Shown here in pieces: positions 33,064 to 42,936 of a DNA stretch of 43,051 nucleotides. A model generated the notes under the pieces. The model saw only the letters and a list, made by a program, of their open reading frames with translations, was not told where the DNA came from and ran no database searches. Positions within the stretch are counted from its first letter, which is position 1. Every line of letters begins with the position of its first letter. The stretch lies in contig JAPPHC010000061.1 of NCBI GenBank assembly GCA_028821145.1, positions 1 through 43,051 on the forward strand, in the 5' to 3' direction. The translations under genes were made by a program, and so were the position numbers. Source of the stretch: Gammaproteobacteria bacterium (GTDB lineage Bacteria > Pseudomonadota > Gammaproteobacteria > Steroidobacterales > Foliamicaceae).

Positions 33064-34211
33064 CGCCTGCCGACCGGGCCCTGCGGATAGCGGTGGTCGC
33101 CGGCGAGGCCTCCGGCGATCGTCTGGGCGCGGGACTGATACGCTCGCTGCGCGCCGGCCCGGTGGAGGTGGAGGTGGCCGGCGTTGCGGGCCCCGCAATG
33201 CGCGAGGCGGGATGCCGGGCCATGCTTGATTCGTCGGAATTCGCGGTCATGGGCCTGGCCGAAATCGTTCGCCACCTGCCGCGCCTGTGGATGCTGCGAC
33301 GCCGGCTGCTCAGGCAGCTCGGCGAGTTTCGCCCGGACGTTTTCGTCGGCGTGGATTCTCCGGAACTCAACCTGGGGCTGGCCGGGCGCCTGAAGCGGCG
33401 TGGCGTGCGCACCGTTCAATACGTGTGTCCCTCGATATGGGCCTGGCGTTCCGGCCGGGCACGGCGCATCCGCCGCAATTGCGACCGTGTGCTGTGCCTG
33501 CTTCCGTTCGAACCGGCCCTGTTGCGCGAACAAGGCGTGCAAGCGGTATTCGTCGGTCATCCGATTGCCGACGAGCAACCTCCCGAATCGAGTGCATCGT
33601 CGCCTCCCGCCCGCAGGGGCGACCTGCTTGTGGCCCTGTTGCCGGGTTCGCGCAGTTCGGAAATAGGCCGCATAGGCCCTCCGATCGCGCGCGCGGCCGC
33701 ATGGCTCAAGGAGCGCCGGCCGGGCGTGCGCTTTTCCACTGCCGCCGCCGGCGGGCAGGGCCGGGAGCAATTCGACGCGATCCTCAGGCGCTTCGCGCCC
33801 GGCGTCGAGGTGAGCCGGGAGCCCGGAAACGCGCGCGATTTGCTGGCAAGGGCCGACCTGGCCGCGGCCGCTTCCGGCACGGTTACGATGGAGGCCATGG
33901 TGTGTGGTTGTCCGCTGGTGGCGGTTTACCGGGTTGTGCCGCTGACGGCCTGGATTGCGCGCGCCTTCCGTCTCCTGAAAACGCCTCACATCGCCTTGCC
34001 CAATATCCTCGCCGGACGCAAACTGGTTCCCGAACTGCTGCAGGAGCGGGCCCGCGGCGAGACGCTGGGGGCCGAACTGCTGCGTCTCTACGACGATCCC
34101 GGCGCCCGTCGGACGATGCGCGCCGAATTCGCCCGTCTTTCCGAATCGCTGGGCCGGGGCGTCAATGACCGCGCGGCGCAGGCCGTCCTGGCGCTGGCGA
34201 AGGCCGCCTGA
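33060..34211 (+). CDS. lpxB: Lipid-A-disaccharide synthase
   Basis: This 383-residue membrane-associated glycosyltransferase (family GT19) joins lipid X and UDP-diacylglucosamine. Motifs are VVAGEASGDRLGAGLI, VGVDSPELNL, YVCPSIWAWRSGRA, VGHPIADE, LLPGSRSSEI, AAASGTVTMEAMVCGCPLVAVYR and LPNILAGRKLVPELLQ. The TTG start (33060) overlaps the lpxA stop. It is followed closely by rnhB, as in related genomes. Confidence 0.96.
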   Translation: MTPADRALRIAVVAGEASGDRLGAGLIRSLRAGPVEVEVAGVAGPAMREAGCRAMLDSSEFAVMGLAEIVRHLPRLWMLRRRLLRQLGEFRPDVFVGVDSPELNLGLAGRLKRRGVRTVQYVCPSIWAWRSGRARRIRRNCDRVLCLLPFEPALLREQGVQAVFVGHPIADEQPPESSASSPPARRGDLLVALLPGSRSSEIGRIGPPIARAAAWLKERRPGVRFSTAAAGGQGREQFDAILRRFAPGVEVSREPGNARDLLARADLAAAASGTVTMEAMVCGCPLVAVYRVVPLTAWIARAFRLLKTPHIALPNILAGRKLVPELLQERARGETLGAELLRLYDDPGARRTMRAEFARLSESLGRGVNDRAAQAVLALAKAA

Positions 34212-34229
34212 CTCGTGCGGGGCCCTGCC

Positions 34230-34871
34230 ATGGAACACCCGGGGGCGAGGGCATGTCCCTCGCGCCCGTCCGGGATTCTGGCCGGAGTGGATGAGGCGGG
34301 CCGCGGCGCGCTGGCGGGGCCCGTGGTCGCCGCCGCCGTCGCGCTTCCCGCGGGACGGGACATTCCCGGCGTGCGCGACTCCAAACTGCTCTCGCCCGCG
34401 CGGCGCGCGGTGCTCGAAGAAGCCATTCGAAGCGGTTGCCTGGCCTGGTCGGTGGGATTCGCGGCAGTGGAGGAGATCGATCGGCTCAATGTCCTGCGCG
34501 CCAGCCTGCTGGCCATGCGTCGGGCGCTGCTTGGCCTGTCCCGCAAGCCAATGCAGGTGCGGGTGGACGGACCCTACCTGCCCGAGATGCCGGCGAGCTG
34601 GCGCCGGGATGTCGAACTCGAGGCCATGATCGGCGGCGACCGTCGCTGCCCGCTCATCGCCGCCGCTTCCATCGTGGCCAAGGAACGTCGGGATCGTTTG
34701 ATGCGGCGCCTGGATCTCAGATGGCCGGGATATCGACTGGCCGAACACAAGGGCTACGCCGTGCCCTCGCATCGCGCGGCCCTCGAACGGCTGGGCGCAA
34801 GCCCCGCGCACCGCCGCAGTTTCCGGCCCGTTCGCGCCGTCGCCCCGGCGCATGGCGGGAACAGGACCTGA
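34230..34871 (+). CDS. rnhB: Ribonuclease HII
   Basis: This 213-residue enzyme removes ribonucleotides from DNA. Acidic active-site residues lie in AGVDEAGRGALAGP (Asp-Glu), QVRVDGPYLP and further on; DSKLLSPARR and AAASIVAKERRD are family blocks, and the C-terminus has GYAVPSHRAAL. The ATG at 34230 has a GGGG stretch upstream; a GTG at 34215 would add five residues. It overlaps dnaE by 20 bases. Confidence 0.95.
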   Translation: MEHPGARACPSRPSGILAGVDEAGRGALAGPVVAAAVALPAGRDIPGVRDSKLLSPARRAVLEEAIRSGCLAWSVGFAAVEEIDRLNVLRASLLAMRRALLGLSRKPMQVRVDGPYLPEMPASWRRDVELEAMIGGDRRCPLIAAASIVAKERRDRLMRRLDLRWPGYRLAEHKGYAVPSHRAALERLGASPAHRRSFRPVRAVAPAHGGNRT

Positions 34872-37800
34872 ACCGCCCGTGGAACCGACCGCTCCATTCG
34901 TCCATCTTCGCCTGCACTCGGAATTCTCGCTGGTGGACTCGGTGCTGCGCATAAGCGGCGGCAAGGGGGGCTTTTGCCATGCGGTGCGGGAGCGGGGAAT
35001 GCCCGCCGTCGCCCTGACCGACCTCAACAACATGTTCGGGGCGGTGCGCTTTTACCGGGCGGCGCTTGACGCGGGAGTCAAGCCCATCCTGGGCGCGGAC
35101 CTCGATTTCGGCCGGCCGGGGGACGGGCCGCGGCGCGGGCGGGTGACGCTCCTGTGCCGGAACGCTGCGGGCTACAGGAACCTGCTGGCCCTGCTTACAC
35201 ACATGTACCTCGAACTGGAGCCGCGGGGCGACCCCGTGCTCATCGGGGAATGGCTGAGCGCCGAGCGCCTGGAGGGCCTGATCGGGCTGATCGGGCTCGA
35301 CAGCGCCGCCGGCAGCGGACCCGAGGCGCGCCGGGAGCGCGAGCAGGTGCTGGCCTTGCGCAGGCTGATGGGCGATGGGCTCTTTCTGGAGGTGAGCCGG
35401 CTGGGCCGCCCGGGCGAGACCGAGTTGACGCAGCGAACGGTCGAGCTGGCAAACGCCGAAGGCATCCCGCTGGTGGCGGTCAACGACGTTCGCTTCCTGG
35501 ACAGCGGCGAATTCACGGCGCACGAAGCGCGGGTATGCATACACCGGGGAGAAACGCTGAACGATCCGCGCCGCGAGCAGCGCTACACGCCCCAGCAATA
35601 CCTCAGGAGTCCGGCGGAGATGGCCGAATTGTTCGACGACCTGCCGGAGGCCTTGAGCAACACGGTAGCCATCGCCCGCGCCTGCACGGTGGAACTGGAC
35701 CTGGGTGCGTCAAGGCTGCCGAAGGCGCGTGCGCCCGCGGGCCTTAGCGAAGGGCAATTTCTCGAACAGGAGGCGCTGGCGGGCCTGAAACGCCAGCTCG
35801 GCGTCGGCGCCGGCAATGGCGCGGAAGCCGAGCTGCCCGCGCGCTACACCGACCGCCTGCGCGCCGAACTGGAAGTCGTGCGGCGCATGGACTTTCCAGG
35901 CTACTTCCTGATCGTCGCCGACATCGTGCGCTGGGCGCGCGATCACGACGTGCCGGTAGGTCCCGGCAGGGGATCGGCGGCCGGTTCGCTGATCAGCTAC
36001 GCGCTGGGCATCACCACCATCGATCCCCTGCGCTACGGACTGATCTTCGAGCGTTTCCTGAACCCGGAACGGATCTCCATGCCGGACATCGATATCGATT
36101 TCTGCGCGGAACAGCGCGAACGGGTCCTCGAGCACGTGGCCGAGGAATACGGGCGCGACCGGGTGGCGCAAATCATCACGTTCAACCGGTTGGCGGCTCG
36201 CGCCGCGATCAAGGACGCGACCCGGGTCCTTGGTCATCCCCTGGGCCTGGGAGAGCAGATCGCCGGTCTGATCCCCGCCCTGCCGGTGGGCGTGACCATT
36301 GAGCAGGCGATGAATGACGATCGGGAACTGAGTCATTTGTACAACACCGATACCGAAGCGCGCGCGGTCATCGATCTGGCGCTGCAACTGGAGGGGCTGC
36401 CGCGCAATTCCAGCACCCACGCGGGAGGCGTCGTGATCGCTCCATCGGAATTGATGCATTTCGCGCCGCTGTACCGCCAGGAAAGCGATTCGCCGACGGT
36501 GACCCAGTTCGACAAGGACGACATCGAATCGGTCGGACTGGTGAAGTTCGATTTCCTGGCCCTGAACGACCTCACGACGATTACCCGGACCGTGGCGGAG
36601 GTCAATCGCGCGCGGCGCTCGGCGGGAGAGCCGCTCATCGACATCGCCAGACTGCCGCTGGACGATTCAAAGGTCTATGAACTCCTGCGCAACCTGCGCA
36701 CCCGAGCGGTATTCCAGCTCGAGTCGCGCGGCATGCGCGACCTGATCCGCGATCTCAGGCCGGACCGCTTCAGCGACATGATCGCGCTGGTGGCGCTGTT
36801 CCGCCCCGGTCCGCTGCAGACCGGCATGGCGGACACCTACATCAAGCGCAAGCACGGCCAGGAGTCGGTCGATTACCTTCACGAGGACCTGCGTGAGCTC
36901 CTGGGCGAAACCTACGGCGTGATCCTCTATCAGGAGCAGGTCATGGAGATCGCGCGCCTGATCGCCGGCTACAGCTTCGCCCAGGCCGACGTGCTGCGCC
37001 GCGCGATGGGCAAGAAGCTCAAGGACGAGATGGCCGATCAGCGCTCGGTGTTCGTCAAGGGCGCCCTGAAGCACGGACTCACCCGGGGCAAGGCCGAGCA
37101 CATCTTCAACCTGATGGAGACCTTCGCCGGCTACGGTTTCAACAAGTCGCACTCCACGGCGTATGCCATCGTCGCCTACCAGACGGCCTGGCTGAAGGCG
37201 CACTATCCGGCCCAGTACATGGCGTCCACGATGACCACCGACATGAGTGCGCATGACCGCCTCTACTGGATGACGCAGGAGTGCCTCGCCCTGGGACTTG
37301 AGGTTATGCGCCCGGACGTGAACCGCTCGCATGTGGGGTTCAGCGCCGTGGACGACCAGGCCGTTCGCTGCGGGCTGGGCGCCATCCGCGGACTGGGCCA
37401 GGCCGCGGCCCAGGCCATTCGGGCCGAACGCGAAGCAAACGGGCCCTATACGGGCATAGCGGACCTGTTTACGCGTATCAGCGGCGCGGGGCTGCACCAG
37501 CGGCAGGCCGAAACGCTGGTTCGCTCGGGCGCCCTGGACAGCTTGTGCGCCAACCGGGCCGCGCTGATACGGGTGTTGCCCGCGGCGCTCGCGGCCGCGG
37601 CGCAGGCGGCCCGCGACGCGGAAAGCGGGCAGGAAGGCCTGTTCGACGGCGGCGGCGATCAGCCGATGCAAATCGAGATTCCCGACGTACCGGAATGGGG
37701 TCTTCGGGAACTGCTGGACGGAGAGCGCCGGAGCCTGGGGTTTTGCCTGAGCGGCCACCCGTTCGACGAATGCCGGGACGAGGCGCACGTTCTCACGGGC

Positions 37801-38355
37801 GGCGCGCTGCGCGAGATACTGGATCGATCGCAGCCGGGCCCGCGGGATGAACGCGACGCGCCGGACGTTACGGTGGCCGGCAGCGTGTTGCGCAAATGGC
37901 GAAGGTCCGGCGCCAACTACTTCGACCTGGACGACGGCGCCACCCGGCTGCCGGTGCGTTTGCCGCGGTGGGACGCTGGCGCGCCGCCCGGCCGACTGAT
38001 CACGCCCCATTCCCTCGTGTTGGTGAAGGGCCGCCTGTCGCGCCTGCAGCGGGGTTCGCTCATGCTGTTTGCGGACTCGGTGGAGCCGCTGGACGACGTG
38101 ATGGAAGAGCGCGCCCGGCTGCTCTTGCTCGACTGTCGCGCGGCCGAAACGCCGGCCGAGACCTTCACGCAGCTCAAGGATCTGCTGCGCCCGCACGTGC
38201 CCGGCGGAACGCAGGTTGTCGTGCGTTATTCCGGCCCGGCCGCCGCCGGCAGCCTACGCCTGGGCAGTCACTGGAACGTGCGCGCAACCGGCGGCCTGCG
38301 GCATGCCCTGGGCGAATCGCCGGTAATCAGCGAGTTCAATATTCGCTACGCCTGA
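34852..38355 (+). CDS. dnaE: DNA polymerase III alpha subunit
   Basis: This 1167-residue replicative polymerase has an N-terminal PHP domain (VHLRLHSEFSLVDSVLRI, ALTDLNNMFGAVRFY), the polymerase core with catalytic aspartates in PDIDIDF (411-417) and in LVKFDFLALNDLTTI, the fingers block GRGSAAGSLISYALGITTIDPL, and a helix-hairpin-helix/OB-fold C-terminus. A clamp-binding motif QEGLF lies at 927-931, comparable to QADMF in Escherichia coli. ATG at 34852 overlaps rnhB; a GTG at 34879 is an alternative. The PHP domain shows the altered metal residues typical of gammaproteobacterial DnaE, which relies on a separate epsilon proofreader. Confidence 0.97.
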   Translation: MAGTGPEPPVEPTAPFVHLRLHSEFSLVDSVLRISGGKGGFCHAVRERGMPAVALTDLNNMFGAVRFYRAALDAGVKPILGADLDFGRPGDGPRRGRVTLLCRNAAGYRNLLALLTHMYLELEPRGDPVLIGEWLSAERLEGLIGLIGLDSAAGSGPEARREREQVLALRRLMGDGLFLEVSRLGRPGETELTQRTVELANAEGIPLVAVNDVRFLDSGEFTAHEARVCIHRGETLNDPRREQRYTPQQYLRSPAEMAELFDDLPEALSNTVAIARACTVELDLGASRLPKARAPAGLSEGQFLEQEALAGLKRQLGVGAGNGAEAELPARYTDRLRAELEVVRRMDFPGYFLIVADIVRWARDHDVPVGPGRGSAAGSLISYALGITTIDPLRYGLIFERFLNPERISMPDIDIDFCAEQRERVLEHVAEEYGRDRVAQIITFNRLAARAAIKDATRVLGHPLGLGEQIAGLIPALPVGVTIEQAMNDDRELSHLYNTDTEARAVIDLALQLEGLPRNSSTHAGGVVIAPSELMHFAPLYRQESDSPTVTQFDKDDIESVGLVKFDFLALNDLTTITRTVAEVNRARRSAGEPLIDIARLPLDDSKVYELLRNLRTRAVFQLESRGMRDLIRDLRPDRFSDMIALVALFRPGPLQTGMADTYIKRKHGQESVDYLHEDLRELLGETYGVILYQEQVMEIARLIAGYSFAQADVLRRAMGKKLKDEMADQRSVFVKGALKHGLTRGKAEHIFNLMETFAGYGFNKSHSTAYAIVAYQTAWLKAHYPAQYMASTMTTDMSAHDRLYWMTQECLALGLEVMRPDVNRSHVGFSAVDDQAVRCGLGAIRGLGQAAAQAIRAEREANGPYTGIADLFTRISGAGLHQRQAETLVRSGALDSLCANRAALIRVLPAALAAAAQAARDAESGQEGLFDGGGDQPMQIEIPDVPEWGLRELLDGERRSLGFCLSGHPFDECRDEAHVLTGGALREILDRSQPGPRDERDAPDVTVAGSVLRKWRRSGANYFDLDDGATRLPVRLPRWDAGAPPGRLITPHSLVLVKGRLSRLQRGSLMLFADSVEPLDDVMEERARLLLLDCRAAETPAETFTQLKDLLRPHVPGGTQVVVRYSGPAAAGSLRLGSHWNVRATGGLRHALGESPVISEFNIRYA

Positions 38356-38380
38356 CACGGCGCTCGCACTGATAAGGGCT

Positions 38381-38386
38381 TACAAT
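38381..38386 (+). promoter_or_regulatory. Candidate -10 box for accA
   Basis: TACAAT lies 31 bases before the accA start in the 62-base dnaE-accA gap. CTGACA (38352-38357) resembles a -35 but is 23 bases away, too far for sigma-70. The call is tentative. Confidence 0.3.
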
Positions 38387-38417
38387 CGCAGGCCCGGCCT
38401 GGTCGGACGCACTGCGC

Positions 38418-39374
38418 ATGGAATCATTTCTTGACTTCGAACAGCCCATCGCGGAGCTGGAAAGCAAGATCGAGCAACTGAGGTTTCTCGACAACGATTC
38501 CGGCGTGGACGTGGCGGGCGAGATTCAGCGGCTGCAGCGCAGCAGCGAATCGCTGACCCGCAACATCTACCGCAAGCTCACGCCGTGGCAAACCGCGCAG
38601 GTGGCGCGCCATCCGAAGCGGCCCTACTCGCTGGACTACATTGCCGGCATGACCGGGGAATTCCAGGAGTTGCACGGCGATCGCATGTACGCGGACGATT
38701 ACGCGCTCGTCGGCGGACTGGCCCGCATCGAGGGAACTCCGGTGATGCTGATCGGCCACCAGAAAGGGCGGGATACGGCCTCGAGGGTGCGCCGCAACTA
38801 CGGCATGACCCGCCCGGAGGGCTACCGCAAGGCGCAACGGCTCATGCAGCTTGCCGAGAAGTTCTCGCTGCCGGTGGTCACGCTGATCGATACGCCCGGC
38901 GCCTATCCGGGAATCGGCGCGGAGGAACGGGGCCAGAGCGAGGCCATCGCCTCCAGCCTGAACTGCATGGTGGGACTGAAGACTCCCATCATCAGCGCGA
39001 TCATCGGCGAGGGAGGCTCCGGCGGGGCGCTGGCCATCGGCGTAGCGGACGTGGTGATCATGATGCAATACAGCATCTACTCGGTCATTTCTCCGGAAGG
39101 CTGCGCGAGCATTCTATGGAAGAGCGCCGACCACGCCACCGAGGCCGCCCAGGCCATGGGCATCACGGCCAGGCGGCTGCTGAAGCTCAAGCTCGTCGAT
39201 GAAGTTCTGGACGAACCCGTGGGCGGCGCCCACCGCGACCCGACCGCCGCGATCGCGAGCCTCAAGAAGGCGATCGGCAAGCACCTGCTCAAGCTGACCC
39301 GCCTGGAACCCGCCGAACTGCTGGAGCGCCGCCATCAGCGATTGCTCAACTACGGTGTCTACCGCGAAGCCTAA
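38418..39374 (+). CDS. accA: Acetyl-CoA carboxylase, carboxyltransferase subunit alpha
   Basis: This 318-residue subunit, with AccD, transfers carboxyl from biotin to acetyl-CoA to give malonyl-CoA, the first step of fatty acid synthesis. The N-terminus [22 protein letters not shown] and blocks [80 protein letters not shown] and [14 protein letters not shown] are characteristic. Length matches the Escherichia coli protein. In related genomes tilS follows directly; here two cargo genes intervene. Confidence 0.97.
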   Translation: MESFLDFEQPIAELESKIEQLRFLDNDSGVDVAGEIQRLQRSSESLTRNIYRKLTPWQTAQVARHPKRPYSLDYIAGMTGEFQELHGDRMYADDYALVGGLARIEGTPVMLIGHQKGRDTASRVRRNYGMTRPEGYRKAQRLMQLAEKFSLPVVTLIDTPGAYPGIGAEERGQSEAIASSLNCMVGLKTPIISAIIGEGGSGGALAIGVADVVIMMQYSIYSVISPEGCASILWKSADHATEAAQAMGITARRLLKLKLVDEVLDEPVGGAHRDPTAAIASLKKAIGKHLLKLTRLEPAELLERRHQRLLNYGVYREA

Positions 39375-39394
39375 TCCATGTATTGGGAGGAAAT

Positions 39395-40294
39395 ATGAAC
39401 ACCAACTTGAATCGCCGTTCGGTATTGGCGGGTGCGCTTGGCGTTCCGTTTCTGGCCGGGCTGGCCCCCGGGGCGCAAGCAGAAGAATATTCGGGACTTA
39501 CCGATCTCGATCTCACCGACGATGAAATGCTGCACTACTTCGTCAAGCTGCGCAGCAGCCTCGACGACCGGGTGACGATGGGCTGGGTGGACGCGGTCAA
39601 CTATGCGTTTATCGACGGCGTGACCTACCCGATGTACCGGCTGCTGTCGACCACGATTCGCCAGATGCGTAAGGTCAACGACAGCCTCTACAAGAGCGTC
39701 TCGCTGGAAGTCGCGATGTACATGGACATCGAGACGGGCGAGCTGCTGGACAAGCTGACCATGCCGGTTACCGGCAACGTGGTGGACGTGCCGCTGTACC
39801 GCGCGGGTCCGTCGCACATGGACATGACGGTTCGCGCCGAGGACACCAACGAGTTCACGATGCAGCAGGAAACGGTCGATGGCGAGTCCTTTTTTGCCAC
39901 GGGCCAGGTCGAGAGCGAGCGCTTCATCAGTCTGCCGCAGCGGCGCGGCGACGACTTCTACATCCGCCAGGACATCAGCGCGCGGGTGTTCCCGGACGGT
40001 GAACCGAATCCAAGCTTTTTCTACCGCGAGTGGACGATCAACCAGGGCAGCTGGGCGGCGCTTTCCGATCCGTCGACAATTTCGGTGCCCGTCGACGTGG
40101 CCTACATTGCCAACACGGCGTTCCGGCCCTGGATGCAAATGGGCGATGCCCCCGGTCATACGGTGCAGAACGGGCGTGGAGGCAAGGCGGAAACCCCCGA
40201 AGGATTGCCGGTCGAACTGCTCCCGCTGGTCAAGCTCCATCATCCCGACCTGATCGAGGACCCGCGCGGGGTCCTGGCCGGAGAAGCCGCATAG
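39395..40294 (+). CDS. DUF1838 family exported protein
   Basis: This 299-residue protein has an N-terminal twin-arginine-like signal (NRRSVLAGALGVPFLAG, cut near AQAEE), so it is probably periplasmic. The body resembles the DUF1838 family, which has no known activity: KLRSSLDDRVTMGWVDAVNYAFIDG, TYPMYRLLSTTIRQMRK, and WMQMGDAPGHTVQNGRG near the C-terminus. The ATG at 39395 is set by GGGAGG just upstream. It precedes a secreted tannase-family esterase by 20 bases, so the two may act together in the periplasm on an aromatic or ester substrate; that is inference. Confidence 0.72.
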   Translation: MNTNLNRRSVLAGALGVPFLAGLAPGAQAEEYSGLTDLDLTDDEMLHYFVKLRSSLDDRVTMGWVDAVNYAFIDGVTYPMYRLLSTTIRQMRKVNDSLYKSVSLEVAMYMDIETGELLDKLTMPVTGNVVDVPLYRAGPSHMDMTVRAEDTNEFTMQQETVDGESFFATGQVESERFISLPQRRGDDFYIRQDISARVFPDGEPNPSFFYREWTINQGSWAALSDPSTISVPVDVAYIANTAFRPWMQMGDAPGHTVQNGRGGKAETPEGLPVELLPLVKLHHPDLIEDPRGVLAGEAA

Positions 40295-40314
40295 GGTTTG
40301 CCGAAGGACGGAAA

Positions 40315-41868
40315 ATGAAGCCCGGCGCGCTTTTGCGCGCGGCGCTCTGCCTCGCCCTGGGCGCCATCGCGCCCGTCGCATACGGCGCCACGTCGCTTTC
40401 CGAAGCCGACTGCGAAGGCCTGGGCGGCTTGGCCTGGGCCCCGGTCGGGGGCAGCGGGGTCGAAATCGAGACCGCCGCTGCGGTCAGTCCCGATGAAGAG
40501 GGTCTGCCCGACTACTGCCGCGTCCAGGCGACGATCGCCCCCTCCACGGGGGTGGAAATCCGGCTGCCCCTGTCGGGCTGGAACCGGCGGCTGCTTTTCA
40601 CGGGCTGCGGCGGCTTGTGCGGCGTCATCTATTCCCAGCACATGCCGGACGCCCAGGCGCGCGGCTACGTGGTGGCGACCACGGACATGGGCCGGCAGCT
40701 TGTCGAGGGGGAAAACCCCCGCGAATGGACGCAGGACGAGCAGTGGCGGATCGACTGGCAGTACCGGGCCACGCATAGGGCCACCTTGCTGGCCAAGGCG
40801 GTCATTGCCGCCGCCTATGGCCAGGCGCAGGACTACGCCTACTTTCGGGGATGCTCCACCGGCGGCCGCCAGGGACTGACCGAAGCGCTGATGTTTCCCG
40901 AGGACTACGACGGCGTCATTTCCGGCGCGCCGGCCATGCAGATGGTCACGCCCCACAACGTCTTCTCCTACGCCTCGAGCAAGCGGCCGGACGGCACTCC
41001 GGTTTTCTCCCCTGATTCGTTGCACCTGCTCGCGGACGCCGTGCTGGAGGCCTGCGACGAGGACGACGGCGTTCGCGACGGCATTGTCCCGCATCCGCCG
41101 GGGTGCAGTTTCGATCCCGCGTCGTTGCAGTGCGCCGACGGCCAGTCGGGCGACTGCCTGACGGAGCAGCAGGTGGAAGCAGTCCGGAACATCCACGCTG
41201 GCGCCCGAAAGGCCGACGGCAGCCGTTTTTACCCGATGGGATATGCCAGGGGATCGGAAAGGGACTGGATTACGAATTTCCTGGCCGTCGACGGCCGCCC
41301 GCCGCGCCGCGCGGGCAGCGCCCGGTTCACGCTGGACCAAAGGATCGGGCCGGACGCCACGCTGGCCGATTTCGATTATGCGCAGCACGGCGTTCAGGGC
41401 AGTCCGGTGGGCGGGATGCTCGATTTGGGGGCCGACGGCAGAAAGCTGGCGGCATTCACGGATCGTGGCGGAAAGATCCTGCTTTATCATGGCTGGTCGG
41501 ATACCGACGCCACACCGGCGTCCTCGCTGTTCTTCCACGAGGCGCACGTGCAGGCCTTCGGCCGGGAAGAAACTGCCGGTTTCCTGCGCCTTTTCATGCT
41601 GCCGGGAATGGCCCACTGCTCCGGCGGCGAGGGCGTGCATGCGGCCGACTACCTGACGCTGATGGAAAAATGGGTTGAAGAGGGAGAAGCGCCCGAAAGC
41701 CTGGTCGCGTACAGGACACGCCCGCCCCGGTCAGGCCAGAGTTACCCACGCTTCCCCCTGCCGCCCGCGGATATCGTGTCCGGCCGCAGGCTGTACCCTT
41801 ATCCGGCGCATTCGGCGTACGGCGGAAAGGGCGACGTCAATGATCCCGCCAACTGGCACAAGAGGTAA
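40315..41868 (+). CDS. Tannase / feruloyl esterase family protein
   Basis: This 517-residue alpha/beta hydrolase has a signal peptide (LLRAALCLALGAIAPVAYG). It carries the CS-D-HC arrangement of the tannase family: Cys180-Ser181 in GCSTGGRQG, Asp396 in YHGWSD, and His434-Cys435 in GMAHCSGG, where the two cysteines form a disulfide that holds serine and histidine together. An insert of about 150 residues between Ser and Asp is the usual lid. Enzymes of this family cut esters of gallic, ferulic or related acids; the substrate here is unknown. GAAGGACGGAAA before the ATG is a plausible ribosome site. It is paired with the DUF1838 gene. Confidence 0.85.
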   Translation: MKPGALLRAALCLALGAIAPVAYGATSLSEADCEGLGGLAWAPVGGSGVEIETAAAVSPDEEGLPDYCRVQATIAPSTGVEIRLPLSGWNRRLLFTGCGGLCGVIYSQHMPDAQARGYVVATTDMGRQLVEGENPREWTQDEQWRIDWQYRATHRATLLAKAVIAAAYGQAQDYAYFRGCSTGGRQGLTEALMFPEDYDGVISGAPAMQMVTPHNVFSYASSKRPDGTPVFSPDSLHLLADAVLEACDEDDGVRDGIVPHPPGCSFDPASLQCADGQSGDCLTEQQVEAVRNIHAGARKADGSRFYPMGYARGSERDWITNFLAVDGRPPRRAGSARFTLDQRIGPDATLADFDYAQHGVQGSPVGGMLDLGADGRKLAAFTDRGGKILLYHGWSDTDATPASSLFFHEAHVQAFGREETAGFLRLFMLPGMAHCSGGEGVHAADYLTLMEKWVEEGEAPESLVAYRTRPPRSGQSYPRFPLPPADIVSGRRLYPYPAHSAYGGKGDVNDPANWHKR

Positions 41869-42865
41869 GAACGAGAGAGCTCCAGGCCGGGCGGCCGACG
41901 ACCGCGACGCTGTCAAGCCGGTTGTGGAGGCGGCGCTTGGCCGTTTGTGCCCCGACTGGCGGGAGCGCCCGCTGCTGGTGGCTTTCAGCGGCGGTCCCGA
42001 TTCGACCGCCCTGCTGCTGGCCCTGCACGAACTGCTCGGGGAATCCGGCCGCAAGCGTCTGCGCGCCGCGCATGTCAATCATGGCCTGCACCGGGATTCC
42101 GGAGACTGGGCCAGGCACTGCATGGATCGGGCCCGCGCCCTGGGAGTGTCCCTGGCCTGCCGCGAGGTTGAAGTGCAGGCCGGCGGCCGGGGCGTGGAGG
42201 CCGCGGCGCGCCGCGCGCGCTACGAGGCGCTGGCGGCGCTCATGGAGCCCGAAGAATGCCTGCTGACAGCGCATCACCAGGACGATCAATGGGAAACGCT
42301 GATGCTGCGCATGCTTCGCGGCACCGGCATTGCGGGCCTGGCGGGCATCCGCGAAAAGCGCCGTCTGGGCCGGGGGTGGGTGTTGCGTCCGCTGCTCGAT
42401 GTCCCGGGGGAAGACTTGCGGGCCTGGCTCGATCAAAGGGGCGAGAACTGGATAGAGGATCCCTCCAATCGCGAAACGGAATTCGACCGCTCCTTCCTGC
42501 GCAACGAGGTGCAGCCGCTGCTGCGCGGGCGCTGGCCCGGCGCCGGCGCCACGGCCGGGCGGATGGCGCGGCTGGCCGGGGAAACGCGCGAATTGCTGCG
42601 GGACCTGGCCGAGCATGACGGCCGCGGGATCGCGCGGGACGACTCTATCGAATGCGAGGGCCTTCGCGGGCTTTCGCCGGCGCGGCGCGCGAACCTGCTG
42701 CGCGAACGGCTGTCGGCGCTCGGCGTCGCCGCGCCGTCCGAGGCGCGCCTGAATGCGGCGCTGGACATGCTGCTGAACGCGGCGGCCGACCGCCACCCCG
42801 AGGCCCGCTGGGGCGGCGTTCGCCTTACCCGCCGCCGGGGCCGCATCTACATCTCGCTTCCGTAG
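41840..42865 (+). CDS. tilS: tRNA(Ile)-lysidine synthase
   Basis: This enzyme attaches lysine to the wobble cytidine of tRNA-Ile(CAU), changing its decoding from AUG to AUA. The PP-loop SGGPDST is at residues 50-56; [35 protein letters not shown] and NWIEDPSN follow. Length is 341 residues, against about 430 in Escherichia coli; the C-terminal domain is missing or very short, as in some other bacteria. The ATG at 41840, with GGAAAGG 9 bases upstream, overlaps the tannase gene by 29 bases. A second purine-rich stretch, AAGAGGTAAGA, lies at the overlap but has no start codon at proper distance. pyrG follows. Confidence 0.92.
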   Translation: MIPPTGTRGKNERAPGRAADDRDAVKPVVEAALGRLCPDWRERPLLVAFSGGPDSTALLLALHELLGESGRKRLRAAHVNHGLHRDSGDWARHCMDRARALGVSLACREVEVQAGGRGVEAAARRARYEALAALMEPEECLLTAHHQDDQWETLMLRMLRGTGIAGLAGIREKRRLGRGWVLRPLLDVPGEDLRAWLDQRGENWIEDPSNRETEFDRSFLRNEVQPLLRGRWPGAGATAGRMARLAGETRELLRDLAEHDGRGIARDDSIECEGLRGLSPARRANLLRERLSALGVAAPSEARLNAALDMLLNAAADRHPEARWGGVRLTRRRGRIYISLP

Positions 42866-42894
42866 CTCTTTCGATACGAGCGGCGGGCAGTCTG

Positions 42895-42903
42895 TGTTAT
42901 CTT
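42895..42903 (+). promoter_or_regulatory. Extended -10 promoter candidate for pyrG
   Basis: TG, one base, then TATCTT (42898-42903) forms an extended -10 about 33 bases before the pyrG ATG. No -35 of quality is seen. It lies in the 71-base gap after tilS. Confidence 0.4.
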
Positions 42904-42936
42904 AGATGCCCGATCCCATACTGTGGTCGGAGTGGT

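Noticed and set aside
32940-35033. 697-codon minus-strand frame opposite lpxB, rnhB and dnaE
   Set aside because: Antisense to three clear genes, with the usual high-GC shadow composition.
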